Below are positions 51,871 to 62,325 of a stretch of DNA of 64,000 nt, piece after piece. How positions within the stretch are numbered: the stretch's first letter is position 1; the number at the start of each line of letters is the position of its first letter. The position numbers were made by a program, and so were the translations under genes. The notes under the pieces were generated by a model. The model saw only the letters and a list, made by a program, of their open reading frames with translations, did not search any database and was not told the origin of the DNA. This DNA is from Myotis daubentonii (Eukaryota; Chordata; Mammalia; Chiroptera; Vespertilionidae), in contig NC_081844.1 in the NCBI RefSeq assembly GCF_963259705.1, forward strand, positions 107,570,965 through 107,634,964, read 5' to 3'.

Positions 51871-52397
51871 GGAGCAGAAGAGAAAGAAAACCGTCTACGT
51901 TAACACGTAACCAGGCGCACTCATAACTACACGCATACATGTATTCCTCTCCCGACGGAGCAGAAAGCACACGGAATTTTCAGCCCAACGGACCTCGTCA
52001 AGCCCCTGCCCTGCCAGGGGCAGCTTGTGAACGGGAGCAAGTCACTTCCCGCCCGGAGCCCCAGTTTCCTGAGCTGTAATGGTGGCTCATCAGATGACCC
52101 CACAGGATTTCTGTACCCCAAGTCCCAGAATACAGCAAGGGCTCGAGTCCTGGGAGCTGCTGCTGCCGCCATTCCTGGTGCTGGAACGCTTCATAGACCC
52201 GCAAAGGGCCGGCCGCGCGCAGCACTGGAGAGGGTGGCGAGGCCGGCGGCCAGGCCCCCGTGCGCCTGCCCAGGTGGAGTTTTCGTTATGAAGCAGAGGT
52301 TCCCACTGTCTGAGAATCAACACTCACCCACGGAGTCCTTTCCTTTTCTTTTCCTCCAGCAACACTCAGGATTCCCAGAGGGGAGCAGTGCTTAGAG
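51871..52397. other. Unassigned sequence with MIR words at 52030-52150
   Basis: GGAGCAAGTCACTTCCCGCC, CGGAGCCCCAGTTTCCTGAG and CTGTAATGGTGGCTCATCAG follow the MIR core on the plus strand. A CpG-rich patch at 52195-52265 is too short to be called a CpG island. Confidence 0.5.
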
Positions 52398-52620
52398 CAG
52401 CGGTGCTCAACCTGGGGGTCGCGACTCCTTTTGGGGGTCGAACGACCCTTTCACAGGGGTCGCCTAAGACCATCAGAAAACACATCTATAATTATATATT
52501 GTTTTGTGATGAATCACTACGCTTTAATGATGTTCAATTTGTCACAATGAAATTGGGGGTCACCACAACATGGGGAACTGTAGTAAAGGGTCACGGCGTT
52601 AGGAAGGTTGAGAGCCACTG
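52398..52620 (+). mobile_element. hAT MITE with SPIN-like ends, second subtype
   Basis: Ends CAGCGGTGCTCAACCTGGGG and GTTGAGAGCCACTG. Flanking 8-mers GCTTAGAG and GCTTAGAT differ by one base. The left third has GTCGAACGACCCTTTCACAG and GGGTCGCCTAAGACCATC as in SPIN, but the interior (ATCACTACGCTTTAATGATG, TTCAATTTGTCACAATGAAA, TTGGGGGTCACCACAACATG) differs from the SPIN copies at 17.3 and 56.4 kb and matches the copy at 63.6 kb. Confidence 0.9.
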
Positions 52621-52949
52621 GCTTAGATAATTCACTGTCCATCACCCGAGTTGCACAGGGAAAGGCCCCCTCTTACCAAACACAGCAGAGCAGACACGAG
52701 GGCAGCGGGCGGGAAGGGAGCTTTGCAAGATCTGACCTTGCGCTTTCGGAGGAAAGGCAATGGCTCTGTGGTTTCCCACCTGTGAGCCCACCTTCTCCCA
52801 GAGGAGTGTGCGTTGCATTCACTTATTCACCCCTTCAGTTCTTCACCTCCCAGCACTCAGGGCCGCGCCAGGCTCGGGCTGGGCACCAGGAGCAGAGCTG
52901 CACGAGACCCATCCTTCGCCCGAGTAGCTCAGATTCCTCCCGGGGGTCC
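52621..52949. other. Unassigned sequence
   Basis: Between a hAT MITE and a MER20-like fragment. Nothing recognised. Confidence 0.4.
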
Positions 52950-53076
52950 GCGCTGTTTTAACAAAGGGCCAGATAGCGGATGTGTTAGACTTGGCCGGCA
53001 CGCGGTTTCTGCTGCAACTACTCCTTCTGGCTGTGTCGGCGCGAAAGCACAGAGACAACAGGCAGGCGAGTAGATG
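52950..53076. mobile_element. MER20-like hAT-Charlie fragment
   Basis: TTTTAACAAAGGGCCAGATA, GCGGATGTGTTAGACTTGGC, TTTCTGCTGCAACTACTCCT, CGCGAAAGCACAGAGACAAC match the left half of the element whose fuller copy lies at 39.87 kb, same orientation. The right half is missing. Confidence 0.68.
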
Positions 53077-53087
53077 ACAACTGTGTG

Positions 53088-53198
53088 CGAGGGTCCCCTC
53101 CCCACATCCTCGCCAGCACTTGGCGTTTGTTGTCTTTTTAACCAAGCCGCTCTGACAGGTGCAAGGAGACCTCCCGTGGGGGCAGAGAAGTGCATTTA
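53088..53198 (-). mobile_element. Decayed L1 fragment hit by a SINE
   Basis: Complement of L1 ORF2: GGGTCCCCTCCCCACATCCT, CGCCAGCACTTGGCGTTTGT, TGTCTTTTTAACCAAGCCGC, TCTGACAGGTGCAAGGAGAC. The SINE target site GAAGTGCATTTA corresponds to the next L1 word, TTTGCATTTCCC-like, so the SINE inserted into this L1. Confidence 0.65.
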
Positions 53199-53410
53199 TT
53201 TTATTTTTCTATTTTTAAAATATATTTTATTGATTTTTTACAGAGAGGAAGGGAGAGGGCTAGAGAGTTAGAAACACTGACCAGCTGCCTCCTGCACACC
53301 CCCCACCGGATGTGCCCGTAACCAAGGTACATGCCCTTGACTGGAATCGAACCTGGGACCCTTCAGTCCGCAGGCCAACGCTCTATCCACTGAGCCGAAC
53401 CGGTTAGGGC
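53199..53410 (-). mobile_element. VES SINE with target duplication
   Basis: AGAAGTGCATTTA (53186-53198) and AGAAGCGCATTTA (53411-53423) flank it. On the plus strand: AAAATATATTTTATTGATTT, TTACAGAGAGGAAGGGAGAG, CAGCTGCCTCCTGCACACCC, GACTGGAATCGAACCTGGGA (box B complement), GGCCAACGCTCTATCCACTG and AGCCGAACCGGTTAGGGC. The young VES form, with one difference between flanks. Confidence 0.96.
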
Positions 53411-53423
53411 AGAAGCGCATTTA

Positions 53424-55039
53424 AAAGCGCGTAGGTGATGCGGGAGTGAGAACACGGGATGCCTCCCATTCTCCGACACGTTATAGGAGCATGCGAGCTG
53501 CCGCTCCTTACAGACCCTCAGAAAACAGTCCCTTCCTAGCGCCCTGCCTTACCCCACCCCGCAGACACCCCAGGCTGGGGTAGGGCCGGCGGCAAAGGCA
53601 AGCTCAGCCTCACTCCCGCTTCTGAAGGTGAAAGCCCAAGGCTCAGCAAGACCTGAGCGGACCCGCCTGTCTGCCCGGCGTTGGCCCCGGGCACTGCAAA
53701 GCAGCGCCTCCTACCTCGGGAGGCACAGTAACGGGAGTTCCTGGTGGGATCCTCACAGCCACGCTCCACACCATTGCTTCGGGCGGAGAGGCTGAGGTTT
53801 GGAGAGGGCCAGGCTGGCCTAGGGTCACGCGGAGTGGAAGCGGGGCTTGACCCAGCCTCTCAAGGCACCGGGCTGGCCACTGAGACACACACCGCTTCAT
53901 TTGTGGGAGCTTCGCGCCTGCCTGCGTCCGTCGGCATCCCCTGTTTCTGATTCTCAGTGGCTGAGCAATCCTCTCACGATGAGGCAGCAACGGAAATCAT
54001 AGCGGGAAACAATCTAAATGTGCCCACCGCCCCGCGCACCTCGCCCAGACGCACAGAGACTGTACAATGACGACAACAGTGAGCGCTGCCCTTGGCGTGC
54101 TTTGGAAAAGCAATTGTCTTATTATCTGCTGCAAAGTGCCAGGCCCCCAAATTGCAAAGCAGTTCCCAGAACTGCCTTCACACGCATTGGGGAGTAAATG
54201 TGTTTCTTGTTCCTGAACAAGCCCGGGCCGAGGGAAGGAGCGTCTTGAAAGCCGTGTCTTTCACTTTTTAAGAATCAGCCAAGGCGCCAGATCAGTCACA
54301 GCTGAGGGGCTTGGCGTGGCTGGTCTAGGCCGACTTCACCAGCTGTCTCTCCCGCCTCCGGCCAGCGCTGGCCCCGGGGGTAGCCGCCACGGCCATCGAG
54401 GGAAACTGAGGAACCGAGAGCCAGGGGCTTGCTTACTCCTGTGCTGAAGACCCACCACGTCTCGGGCTGTGCTGAGCCCTTTTCGCGGTGAGAGGACGCA
54501 AAGGGCTGACCACAGGCTCCGGAACCAGCCTGGCTGGGTCTGAAGCAGAGCTGCCCACCAGGGGGCCTGGGCTCGGTGTCTGACCCTCTCTGCCTCCCTT
54601 CTCCTCTGCAAAATGGCCGTAAAGGGGTCTATCTCGCAGACTGTGTGAGCTGGGGCCTGGGAAGCCCTTAGCACGGTTCCTGGTACACGGGAGAGCTCCC
54701 TGTGTCAACCATGATATTACTGCCATCTTATTTAATCCGCACAGGCCCCTGCCAGAGAGGGGTTCTCGTCCTCTCCCGGGAGACGGGGAAACGGGGGCTC
54801 AGAGTAGTAAGGGACTGTGGCTGGGGAAATGGACGGCAAGTTGGGTGTAGGCCAGCGAGGCTCACTTCCGGCTGATGGGCTCCCTGCCCATGATTGCCCT
54901 CAAGACTCACCGTCCAGCTGAACAGTATCCCACAAGTAGAGATTTGGAAGTGCCATCCCCATAGGACAGTGGCGACAACCAGACACACAACAGCTGGCCC
55001 CAGTCAATTCTGCTGTTACATCCATCATTCAAGCCACTC
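53424..55039. other. GC-rich sequence with MIR remnants
   Basis: Two minus-strand MIR candidates: 53690-53890 (GATCCTCACAGCCACGC, GAGAGGCTGAGGTTTGGAGA, GGCCTAGGGTCACGCGGAGT) and 54715-54830 (TTTAATCCGCACAGGCCCCT, GGGAGACGGGGAAACGGGGG, CTCAGAGTAGTAAGGGACTG). The remainder is unassigned; no exon recognised. Confidence 0.55.
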
Positions 55040-55182
55040 GCTCACATACCCACCCAGCCGTCCACTCACCCCCATCCACACATCCACCTACTCACCCATT
55101 CACCCACCTGTCCACTCACCCCCCATCCACACATCCACCTACCCACCCACCCACCATCCACTCACCCACCCACCCACTGGCA
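55040..55182. repeat. Irregular minisatellite of CCACYCAC blocks
   Basis: GTCCACTCACCCCCATCCAC plus ACATCCACCTAC occurs at about 55051 and again at about 55109, a period near 58 bp. It is followed by pure CCCACCCACCCACC runs. Built from 4-bp CACC/CCAC and TCAC blocks. Confidence 0.9.
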
Positions 55183-55898
55183 GCAAATCTTCACAGAGAT
55201 CATTCTGCCTCTCCCTGTGATGCTGCCAGAGCCTGTAAACTAGGACCACGTGGCACTGCAGACTGAATTCTGTACTAAGTGCTAGGGGGACAGAAAAGGA
55301 GTGCCTGGCAGGTCTTAACACAGACGTATATCCTTTATCTTTGGCATCCAGAACACATTCACCACTTACCTTCCCTACCCGCCCCCCCCCCCCGACTCCC
55401 CAGCAAAGAGATCACTTATGAGACAGACCTCAATCCTCGTCCAAGGCAAATGGACACGTCACTGCAAGCGAGACAACTCCAGCCTCCATCCTACCCGACG
55501 GGAATGTCTTTCTTCCCCGCAGGGTGTGGTCCGGCCTCAGGAGGCAGGTCTGGCAGCCACCGTCAGGAGGTCTTGGCCCAGCGGTTGGCCCAGGCGGCGC
55601 GGGCTGTCTACTTTTGTGGCCGGTGGGGCCGCACGACTGCATCTCTGAGGCTCATGATGCGGGGCCGTCTCTACCTCGGACAGGCACCCCCGCCTGGCCC
55701 GCCACTAGTTCTCCCAGGTGCAGAACGGGGCGCTGACAGGAATGGGGGTAAAGAGCTCCCTCTTCCCGAGTGCTTTCTCAGCCGCGCTGCTGCACTAAAC
55801 CTCTCCCCTCAGGGGCGACTCGGCTCTCCCGATTCACGCTACAAACCTGCACACCTGCATGCATTACCCATGACCCAGGGCGTCTGTGTTAGAAAGCA
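55183..55898. other. Unassigned sequence
   Basis: A C tract lies at 55382-55393. A frame of 226 codons on the plus strand (55279-55959) runs into the HeliBat and is not supported as coding. Confidence 0.4.
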
Positions 55899-56160
55899 TC
55901 CTATACAATACAAGTCTAATATGCAAATCGACCGAACGGGTCGCTATGATGAGCACTGACCACCAGGGGGAAGACGCTCAACGCAGGAGCTGCCCCCAGC
56001 CCACAGGCCCTAGGCCAGCCAAGGCAGGTGCCAGTGCTTTCTGCGCCCTCCCCCCTTCCACTCCCCCACCCCGTCCCTGATCACCCCACAGATCGTCCCT
56101 GATCGCCGGCCAGGACTAGGGACCCTACCCGTGCAAGAATTCCATGCATTGAGCCTCTAG
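55899..56160 (+). mobile_element. HeliBat-type Helitron, shorter copy
   Basis: A|TCCTATACAATACAAG at the left and GAGCCTCTAG|T at the right fit Helitron boundaries. Inside: TAATATGCAAATCGACCGAA, CGGGTCGCTATGATGAGCAC, TGACCACCAGGGGGAAGACG, CTCAACGCAGGAGCTGCCCC, and the subterminal GTGCAAGAATTCCATGCATT hairpin. The central palindrome of the copy at 32.15 kb is absent; a C-rich segment with two GATCRYCSC-like words takes its place. 262 bp. Confidence 0.93.
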
Positions 56161-56431
56161 TTCAGGTACAATGCTATGTGCTCTGCCTAGAACTAAACCT
56201 CCCCTGAATTCTTAGGGAGTCATGCAAAGAGGTAGGGGGGTCAGGGCATTGGGCCCATGGCTTCTCACACGGCCAAAGAGCTCATTCTGTCACCCTACTT
56301 TGGCCTCCGCACATACCCGTCTGGTCTAGAGCAAGTCCCCCCGCCCCAGCCCCAGAGCCCACTTACTGGTATGTCCTGCCCATGAGGACGGGTGTGGAAC
56401 AACCATGCTCTTGCTCCATGGATCCCTAAAG
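56161..56431. other. Unassigned spacer between HeliBat and SPIN
   Basis: Nothing recognised. Two young DNA transposons sit within 300 bp of each other here. Confidence 0.4.
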
Positions 56432-56639
56432 CAGCGGTTCTCAACCTGTGGGTCGCGACCCCTTTGGCGGTCGAACGGCCCTTTCACAGGGGTTGCCTAA
56501 GACCATCCTGCATAGCAGATATTTACATTACGATTCATCACAGTAGGAACATTACAGTATGAAGTAGCAACGAAAATTTTATGGTTGGGTCACAACATGA
56601 GGAACTGTGTTTAAAGGGCCAGAAGGTTGAGAACCACCG
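56432..56639 (+). mobile_element. SPIN-type hAT MITE
   Basis: CAGCGGTTCTCAACCTGTGG, GTCGCGACCCCTTTGGCGGT, CGAACGGCCCTTTCACAGGG, CTAAGACCATCCTGCATAGC, AGATATTTACATTACGATTC, AGTAGGAACATTACAGTATG, AAGTAGCAACGAAAATTTTA, TGGTTGGGTCACAACATGAG, GTTTAAAGGGCCAGAAGGTT, GAGAACCACC. Matches the SPIN MITE over its whole length. Flanks CCCTAAAG and GTCTAAAG suggest an aged 8-bp duplication with one base lost from the right terminus. Confidence 0.94.
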
Positions 56640-57459
56640 TCTAAAGCCTGATCGTGACACCTCTCCCTTGGTCTGGGACACCCAGGCGACATCCTGTGTG
56701 TCCTTCCAAATGGCCCCCCCACTGTGTGGGAAGGACCACTGTGCAGTAGGCCAGAGGTCGGAGGAGGGACCCACAGGCTGTGGGGACATTTCATAGGCTC
56801 ATTCTGGGCAGTAAAGGCGACAGATGCAAAAGTGCCCGGCACCGTGCCTGGCACACAGAAGCACCCATAAACTCCAGCCCCTTCCCCATTCCTCAAACCA
56901 CTTAACTTCCTTTGAAACTAAACTTCTACTTGCCCTTGACTTCAGATGTCACATCTTTAGCCCGTGCACGATTACTAATCCGCTCTTGCCTAGTGCCTCC
57001 CACACTCCCTTTGTTCGTGTTAAAGACGGCTCTTCTTCTCACCCGGCTCTGTCTCGCTGCCTCCTACACTGATTAATTCAGCTGGATTGAAAAAGAGGCC
57101 TCGCTCTCTTCCCGAAGACTCCAATTACTCAATCATCCCGGAACCAGGGCCGCGCGGGGCGGGGGGCGGGGGGGGGGGGGGGCGGGCGGCGCGGCTGCTG
57201 TCAGCCCTAAAGCAGAGGGAGCTCGCCCGTGGTTTCCCTGTGGTTCGCTTCCGTAAGCTCCTCTGTAGGACCTTCGCTCATAAGGGTGTTGAGAATTTTT
57301 GCAAATAACCTCAGGGGGGTCTCCAGGGCAAAGCCTGGCCCACAGGTGCAACGTAAGGCGAGCTTAAGGCACTAGACAGCAGGCAGGCAGGTTCGGGTCT
57401 GCCGAGGCCACTTGGCCTTCTATGTACAGAATGGACGGAATTCGTCACCAGGCAAGAGC
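56640..57459. other. Unassigned sequence; G tract and AT-rich patch
   Basis: 56820-56880 has an L2/MIR-like end (CCGGCACCGTGCCTGGCACA). 57065-57140 has CACTGATTAATTCAGCTGG and CCAATTACTCAATCATCC, homeodomain-like words in a repeat-free patch. A G-rich run at 57157-57188 follows directly. Confidence 0.4.
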
Positions 57460-59045
57460 AGAACACACATCCCCTCAGGCTCACATGGAACCTTCACCGA
57501 GAGAGGTGACTTCCTGGGCCACAGAACAGAACCCGTCTGAAACATGTTTAAAGACTAGAACGACACAAAGCCTGTTCTCAGACCACAGTGGAGCCAAACT
57601 GGAAACCAATCACAAAACGGTAACTTCCAAACATTTCCAAATCAAACAGCACATTCCTAAACAGCAAGTGGGCCAAAGGAATGTCCAGCAAAGTGAAACA
57701 TATTTGAACCAAATGAGAGTGGAAACACAATTATCAAATTGTGTGGGATGTAGCAGACACAGCCCTTCAGTGGAAATCTATAACGCTGAGCGCTGAGCGC
57801 ATATGTTAGAAAAAAAGGAAGATCTACAGTCGACCCGAGCTTCCCTTGAGGAACTAGAGGACCAAGGTTAACCTAAGCCTAACGCAAAGAGAAGAAAAGG
57901 AATAATAAGTAAAGAGCCAAAACCAACGTTAATGAAACGGAAAACAGAAAAACGTGAAAGCAAATCATTATTACCAAAAGCAGATTGTTTGAAATGACCA
58001 ATAAAATTGATTTTAAGAAACAGAAAGAGAGGAGAGAAGATACCAACTGCAGAATCAGAAGCAAAAGAAAGGCCATCACTGCTGACTCCCATTCCCTACA
58101 AGATCGTCCAGAAAACAGAGGACAGTCCCTAAGCCGTTCTCTGAGGTCTGTGAGCAATTGCACTCCTAGGCGTCCGCCCAACGGATGTGAAAACTTGCCT
58201 TTACACAAAAACTTGCATGTAAATAATTATAGTGGCTTTTCTCCTAATCAGCAAAAAGACTGGAAGCTACCCAGAATCCTTTCACTAAGCAAAAGAAGCC
58301 GGTCTGAAATGGCTACAGACTGTGTGACCCCATTTGGTGGCACTGGAGAACAGGCAACGCTGGACACACAGCAGAGGTGCCGGGAGCGTGGCTGGAGGGC
58401 TGACTAGAGGAAGCACGGGGTTATTTTTAGGGCACGAAGGTCTTCCGGAGGATGCTGGGATTCGGGTGGAAGACATTATGGATGTCTCCAGTCCCCGGGG
58501 CTTTCCAGCACAAAGAGTGCATGGACCTTAACGTATGGAATAAAAAAAAATTATTTGGGAGGTCAGAGGCTCCCAGGATGGAGACAAAGCACCAACTTTA
58601 TCACAAATGTGTGACATCACTCAGGGAAGGGGGTACACTTTGGAAATGAGTGCAGACAAACAGGCAGATGTCCACTGAGGCAGGCTACCAACCACCAGAG
58701 CAGACCTCCAAACCGCCAGGCCACCAAACACGGGGGAGCGGGAGACACGGTCAGGGCCACGGGGAACCTACGGAGATGTCACGACGATAGGCGACAGGAC
58801 TCTGGACGGGGACCTGGGCCAGGAGCTGGGCACTAGGTGAGCCCCCAGGAAACCTGCGTACACGGGGGCTCTAGCCAGTGAGCATCTCGGGTATCAGCTC
58901 CTGACTGTAAGCAGGCTGATGTGAGAGGTAATCGCAGGGGAAGGGGGTGGGGGAGGGGGGATGGGGGACAGGGGACTCTCTGTACTGTCTTGGCTACTTC
59001 TCTGCAAATCGGAAAAAACTCTAAAATAAAAGTTTTATTATGAAA
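57460..59045 (+). mobile_element. L1M 3' half with internal deletion
   Basis: 57460-58080 follows ORF2 between endonuclease and RT: GGCTCACATGGAACCTTCAC, CAGACCACAGTGGAGCCAAA, AAGTGGGCCAAAGGAATGTC, GTGTGGGATGTAGCAGACAC, GAGGAACTAGAGGACCAAGG, GCAGATTGTTTGAAATGACC. 58145-58335 is the ORF2 end: GCAATTGCACTCCTAGGCGT, TACACAAAAACTTGCATGTA, AAGCAAAAGAAGCCGGTC. 58410-59045 is the L1M 3' UTR: GGGTTATTTTTAGGGCACGA, CACAAAGAGTGCATGGACCT, GACTCTCTGTACTGTCTTGG and CTCTAAAATAAAAGTTTTAT. Most of the RT domain is missing between about 58080 and 58145. No intact frame. Confidence 0.88.
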
Positions 59046-59667
59046 AGGCGAGAGGCCAGTACTTCTTTCATGACAAGGCACAAGCTCTCGCCCCCCTTTC
59101 CCTCCCCACTTCTCTGTTGAACCTGGAACCTCTGTGAAATGCGCGTCTGTATGTGAATGACGGTCAGAGTGAAACCAAGAGAAATACAGCCGGCCACCGA
59201 GTCCTCAGGGTCTGTCCCGGTGAAGCCAGAGGGAGGGAGCAGCGGTCCCGTGAACGGGGACCCCAGCTGCCGGAAGCACGTGGCCGTTAGCGTGAGCCGG
59301 TGCTCGGAGCAGGCTCCCAGAGAGCCTGCCTCACACACGCGTGTGTCTGAATAAGCGTCTGGATCTCACGAGCCGTGTCTGTGTGACCGGCAGCCGCTCT
59401 TCCTGACCACACCTGGCCTCAGCGTCCCCTCCGCACGTCACTGGCTGCTCCAGTCTCCTACAGGTCCCAGAGTCTCCGGCTTCTCTAGCATTCGTTCCTC
59501 CTCTCAGAATAAGAACTCAAAGGGGGAAGCCCCTCCCCTCAATCCTGCCCTACACGCTCCTCGCCTCACTCTCTGAACGTTCCACCGAACTCTAATCTCC
59601 GGGTTCGTCCTGAACGAGCCTGCGGGAGCATTTAACACCAAAATGTCATGGAGACATGCAACACCTA
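59046..59667. other. Unassigned sequence
   Basis: No repeat or exon recognised. It contains an ACACACGCGTGTGTCTGA palindrome at 59333-59350. Confidence 0.4.
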
Positions 59668-59837
59668 CACTGAGTGGCCGGATTATTACGACCGCCCCAT
59701 CAGTACAATGAAGTGAATTACTTATGCTAATAATAAAACCTTGAGAGTATTTGCTTAGGAAGTTTTCACTATTCAGTGTTTTTGGAAGTGTCCGTGAAGC
59801 GCCGATGGGGTGGGCATAGTGATCTGGCCACTCAGTG
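59668..59837. mobile_element. Tc1/mariner-type MITE
   Basis: CACTGAGTGGCCGGATTATT at the left; at the right the reverse complement is CACTGAGTGGCCAGATCACT. A TA precedes the left end as expected; the right flank reads TG, one change from TA. The interior is AT-rich (TTACTTATGCTAATAATAAA). About 170 bp, no transposase. Confidence 0.83.
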
Positions 59838-61839
59838 TGTCAGTGATGAGAAAAAGAGAATGTGGAAACCTCCCAGAGGATAAAGCTGAGAACAAATGCG
59901 AGGGTGTTTTTCAGTTTTGAAGTCATCCGCAGCGGGGTGTGTCGCTGTGCGGACTGCCCTGTAGACGGAGAAGCAGTAACAACCCGGGGAGGGCGAGAGG
60001 GACTGGGACGGGCGACCGCGGCCCGCGGACTACGCCGAACAGCACGTGGCATTCCTGCTCTCCGACGGGGGAAACATTTTCGCAGGAGTTTGTTCAAGGC
60101 CAAGGGTGGGAGGTCCCCCGAGCTCTGAATTTTACAAAAGCGCCCAAAGGTATTCCAGACCGGACGGGGAAGTGCACTGGTCCCTGAATATGGCAAAGAA
60201 ACCGCAACAGTGAAATTATGAATCATTTCAAAACAACGTTTAAAAATTCTTTTCTGCATCAACAAAATGATATTTACAAGGGAGAGGGAGCGCTTTCCTC
60301 TGTGACTGTGACGTGCTCTGGGGCCGCAGGCAGGAGGAGGCGGGGTCTGTACAGGTCTCACAGCCCAGGCCCTGTGGAGGGTTGCTCTCGCCCCTCCCAG
60401 GACGTCACATGGGTCCTCACTAGGGACTCTCAATCCAGGGGCCCCAGGGACCCCACTCTGAGTGCTTCTCATCATTCCCCAGAAGCGGAACAGCCAAACC
60501 GCTTTCACTTATCCCAGGGCCACAGGGCCTAGTATTTCCTACCTGAGATGTGGTTGAGCAACCAAATTCTTCCAAAATTGGGCTTAGTGGAAACTCAGGT
60601 AAAGGGGCCCCTTCTGTGGGGAAACAGACCCCGTGTGGGGAGGAGGGTCGTGCCCAGGGGCTTTGGAGCAGGTGGAGCAGGAGTCCCCGCTGTGCACCCG
60701 TCACGGAGCCTCCTCGAGCCAGTCCTGGCCTCACCCAGCCTGAGCCAGACCGGCGCGAACGCCCACCGACCTGAGCCCTGAGCGCGTGCAGAGTCCAGTC
60801 CTGCTCTCTCCCTCCAGGACCTGCCAAGGGCCCCGCAGCCGCAGCGAGAGCTCCGTTTGCCCGCGGCCCATGTCGGCGTGCCTCCTTAAGGACTGTGCTA
60901 CCTGCACGTGTGACCCACGTCAGCACCAGCTGCTTGTAAAAACCTAGAATCATACGAAGGCAAAAGTGAAACCGCCCCTTTGCGCCCCCCAAAGCTCACC
61001 CTTCGGCCCAGAGGTGCCACTGTGTCCAGGGAAGTGGATATCTCCCCGCGTCCTTGTCTACGTATTTCTGTGAAAAAGAAACCCTCCTCACACTGTGTCA
61101 CGTAGAAGGGACAGGATCGCCCGTGTCGCTTTGTAAATTGCTTTCTCACTTCACGACCGTCCTTCCGTGGCAGTGCATACGGCTCTACCTTTCCTTTCCA
61201 CTCACACGCGCCGTGGGCCCTGCGTTGTAGCTACTCCCTCCCCCATCCCCGGACACCAGGTGTCGCCAGCGGCTTTTACAGGCCCAGCGCCATCCTGCAG
61301 AAGGCACCCCGAGGGCACAGGTGACGATGCCAGGAAGCCGGACAGACTCCCAGCAGTGCAGCTGCTGCTCACACTGTGGGCACGTTTTAGAGTTTGGCTG
61401 TTCCGACCAAACCTCCCCCCCAACCAGCAGTCCCGGGAGCAGGCAGCCGAGTGGCAGCCGAGTGCCTGTTCCCCCTCCCAGGACCCGGTGCTGCTGCTCT
61501 GCCGGCGCCGCCCCGTCGGAGCTCTTACACTTTAACCTGTGCGTCCCGAGAGCAAGCGGGTCGGCTCCGGTTTCAAATGGGTGCAATCGGTGCTTCCTAA
61601 AAAATCGACAGTGAAATGTGTGTTTGCCCTGGAAGTCCTGTGACCGGGCTCTTTAAACACAAAGCCGCCTGGCTGCCCCGGCCCCTCCCCGAGTGGACCC
61701 TCTCTAATCCCCAGGAGCACGCGGTTTTACCGCAGCCCGAGCAGCCGGCTGGGAAAAGCCACATCTGCTTCGGCAGAATTAGCGGGGAGCTGCCTCCCGC
61801 CCCCTGCTCCCAGCTGAAGAGCAAACAGCAGCGTGTGTT
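59838..61839. other. Unassigned sequence; possible L1 minus fragment at 60930-61200
   Basis: At 60930-61200 the words GTAAAAACCTAGAATCATAC, TACGTATTTCTGTGAAAAAG, GCTTTGTAAATTGCTTTCTC and ACTTCACGACCGTCCTTCCG, GTGGCAGTGCATACGGCTCT resemble antisense LINE sequence. 59840-60270 is unassigned. Two long minus-strand frames (222 and 190 codons, 59840-60992) have no family resemblance. Confidence 0.4.
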
Positions 61840-62204
61840 AAAGCAGGGTCGTCCCAATGGGGCCGGGCATTACCTTAATTACATCAACATGTGTGTGACG
61901 CTAATACCTCTGGCCTAAAAACTCAGCCACAGTCAGCGCGCGTGTGGCCAGATCATCTCGCCGCGGGCTGCTGACATCTGCTTGGCGTGTCCTCCTCCAC
62001 GTGTGAAAGGGTTGATCACCCTGTCCGTGCATTTCGACGGGAGAGGGAGCCTGAGCCTGCCGTTCGCGGGCTATTTCCGTTATTTTCCTGCGACGTGTCG
62101 GGGTCGCAGAAACCCAACCGCAGAGAAAGCCAGTCCTTGGAATCTCAGCGGTGTCGACCCCACAGTGGAAATTAAGGTGTATAATGAGCAGCTGCCTAAC
62201 CCTT
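61840..62204. promoter_or_regulatory. Candidate conserved non-coding element
   Basis: Repeat-free block with TTACCTTAATTACATCAACA, GTGTGTGACGCTAATACCTC, GTGTGAAAGGGTTGATCACC, CTATTTCCGTTATTTTCCTG and an E-box CAGCTG at 62189 in TAATGAGCAGCTGCC. The mix of TAAT cores, an E-box and preserved CpG (ACGTGTGAAA, TTTCGACGGG) suggests a constrained or recently unmethylated segment. Confidence 0.33.
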
Positions 62205-62325
62205 TCGTAAAGTCATTCATTCGCCCACTTGTTTAAAAACTGTATTAACTTGGGCACCTCCTTGCACCAGATATGCTGGGCCCTGGGAGCAAGGTTGTAA
62301 AGGACACCCCGGAGGACCAGGAGAC
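62205..62325 (-). mobile_element. L2 LINE 3' end fragment
   Basis: Complement of the L2 terminus: AAGTCATTCATTCGCCCACT, TGTTTAAAAACTGTATTAAC, TTGGGCACCTCCTTGCACCA, GATATGCTGGGCCCTGGGAG, CAAGGTTGTAAAGGACACCC. Diverged. Confidence 0.6.

Noticed and set aside
52195..52265. CpG island / promoter
   Set aside because: The CpG-rich stretch is only about 70 bp and has no associated exon or start motifs.
60930..61200. Firm L1 annotation
   Set aside because: Word similarity to antisense LINE sequence is suggestive only; too diverged to call by eye.
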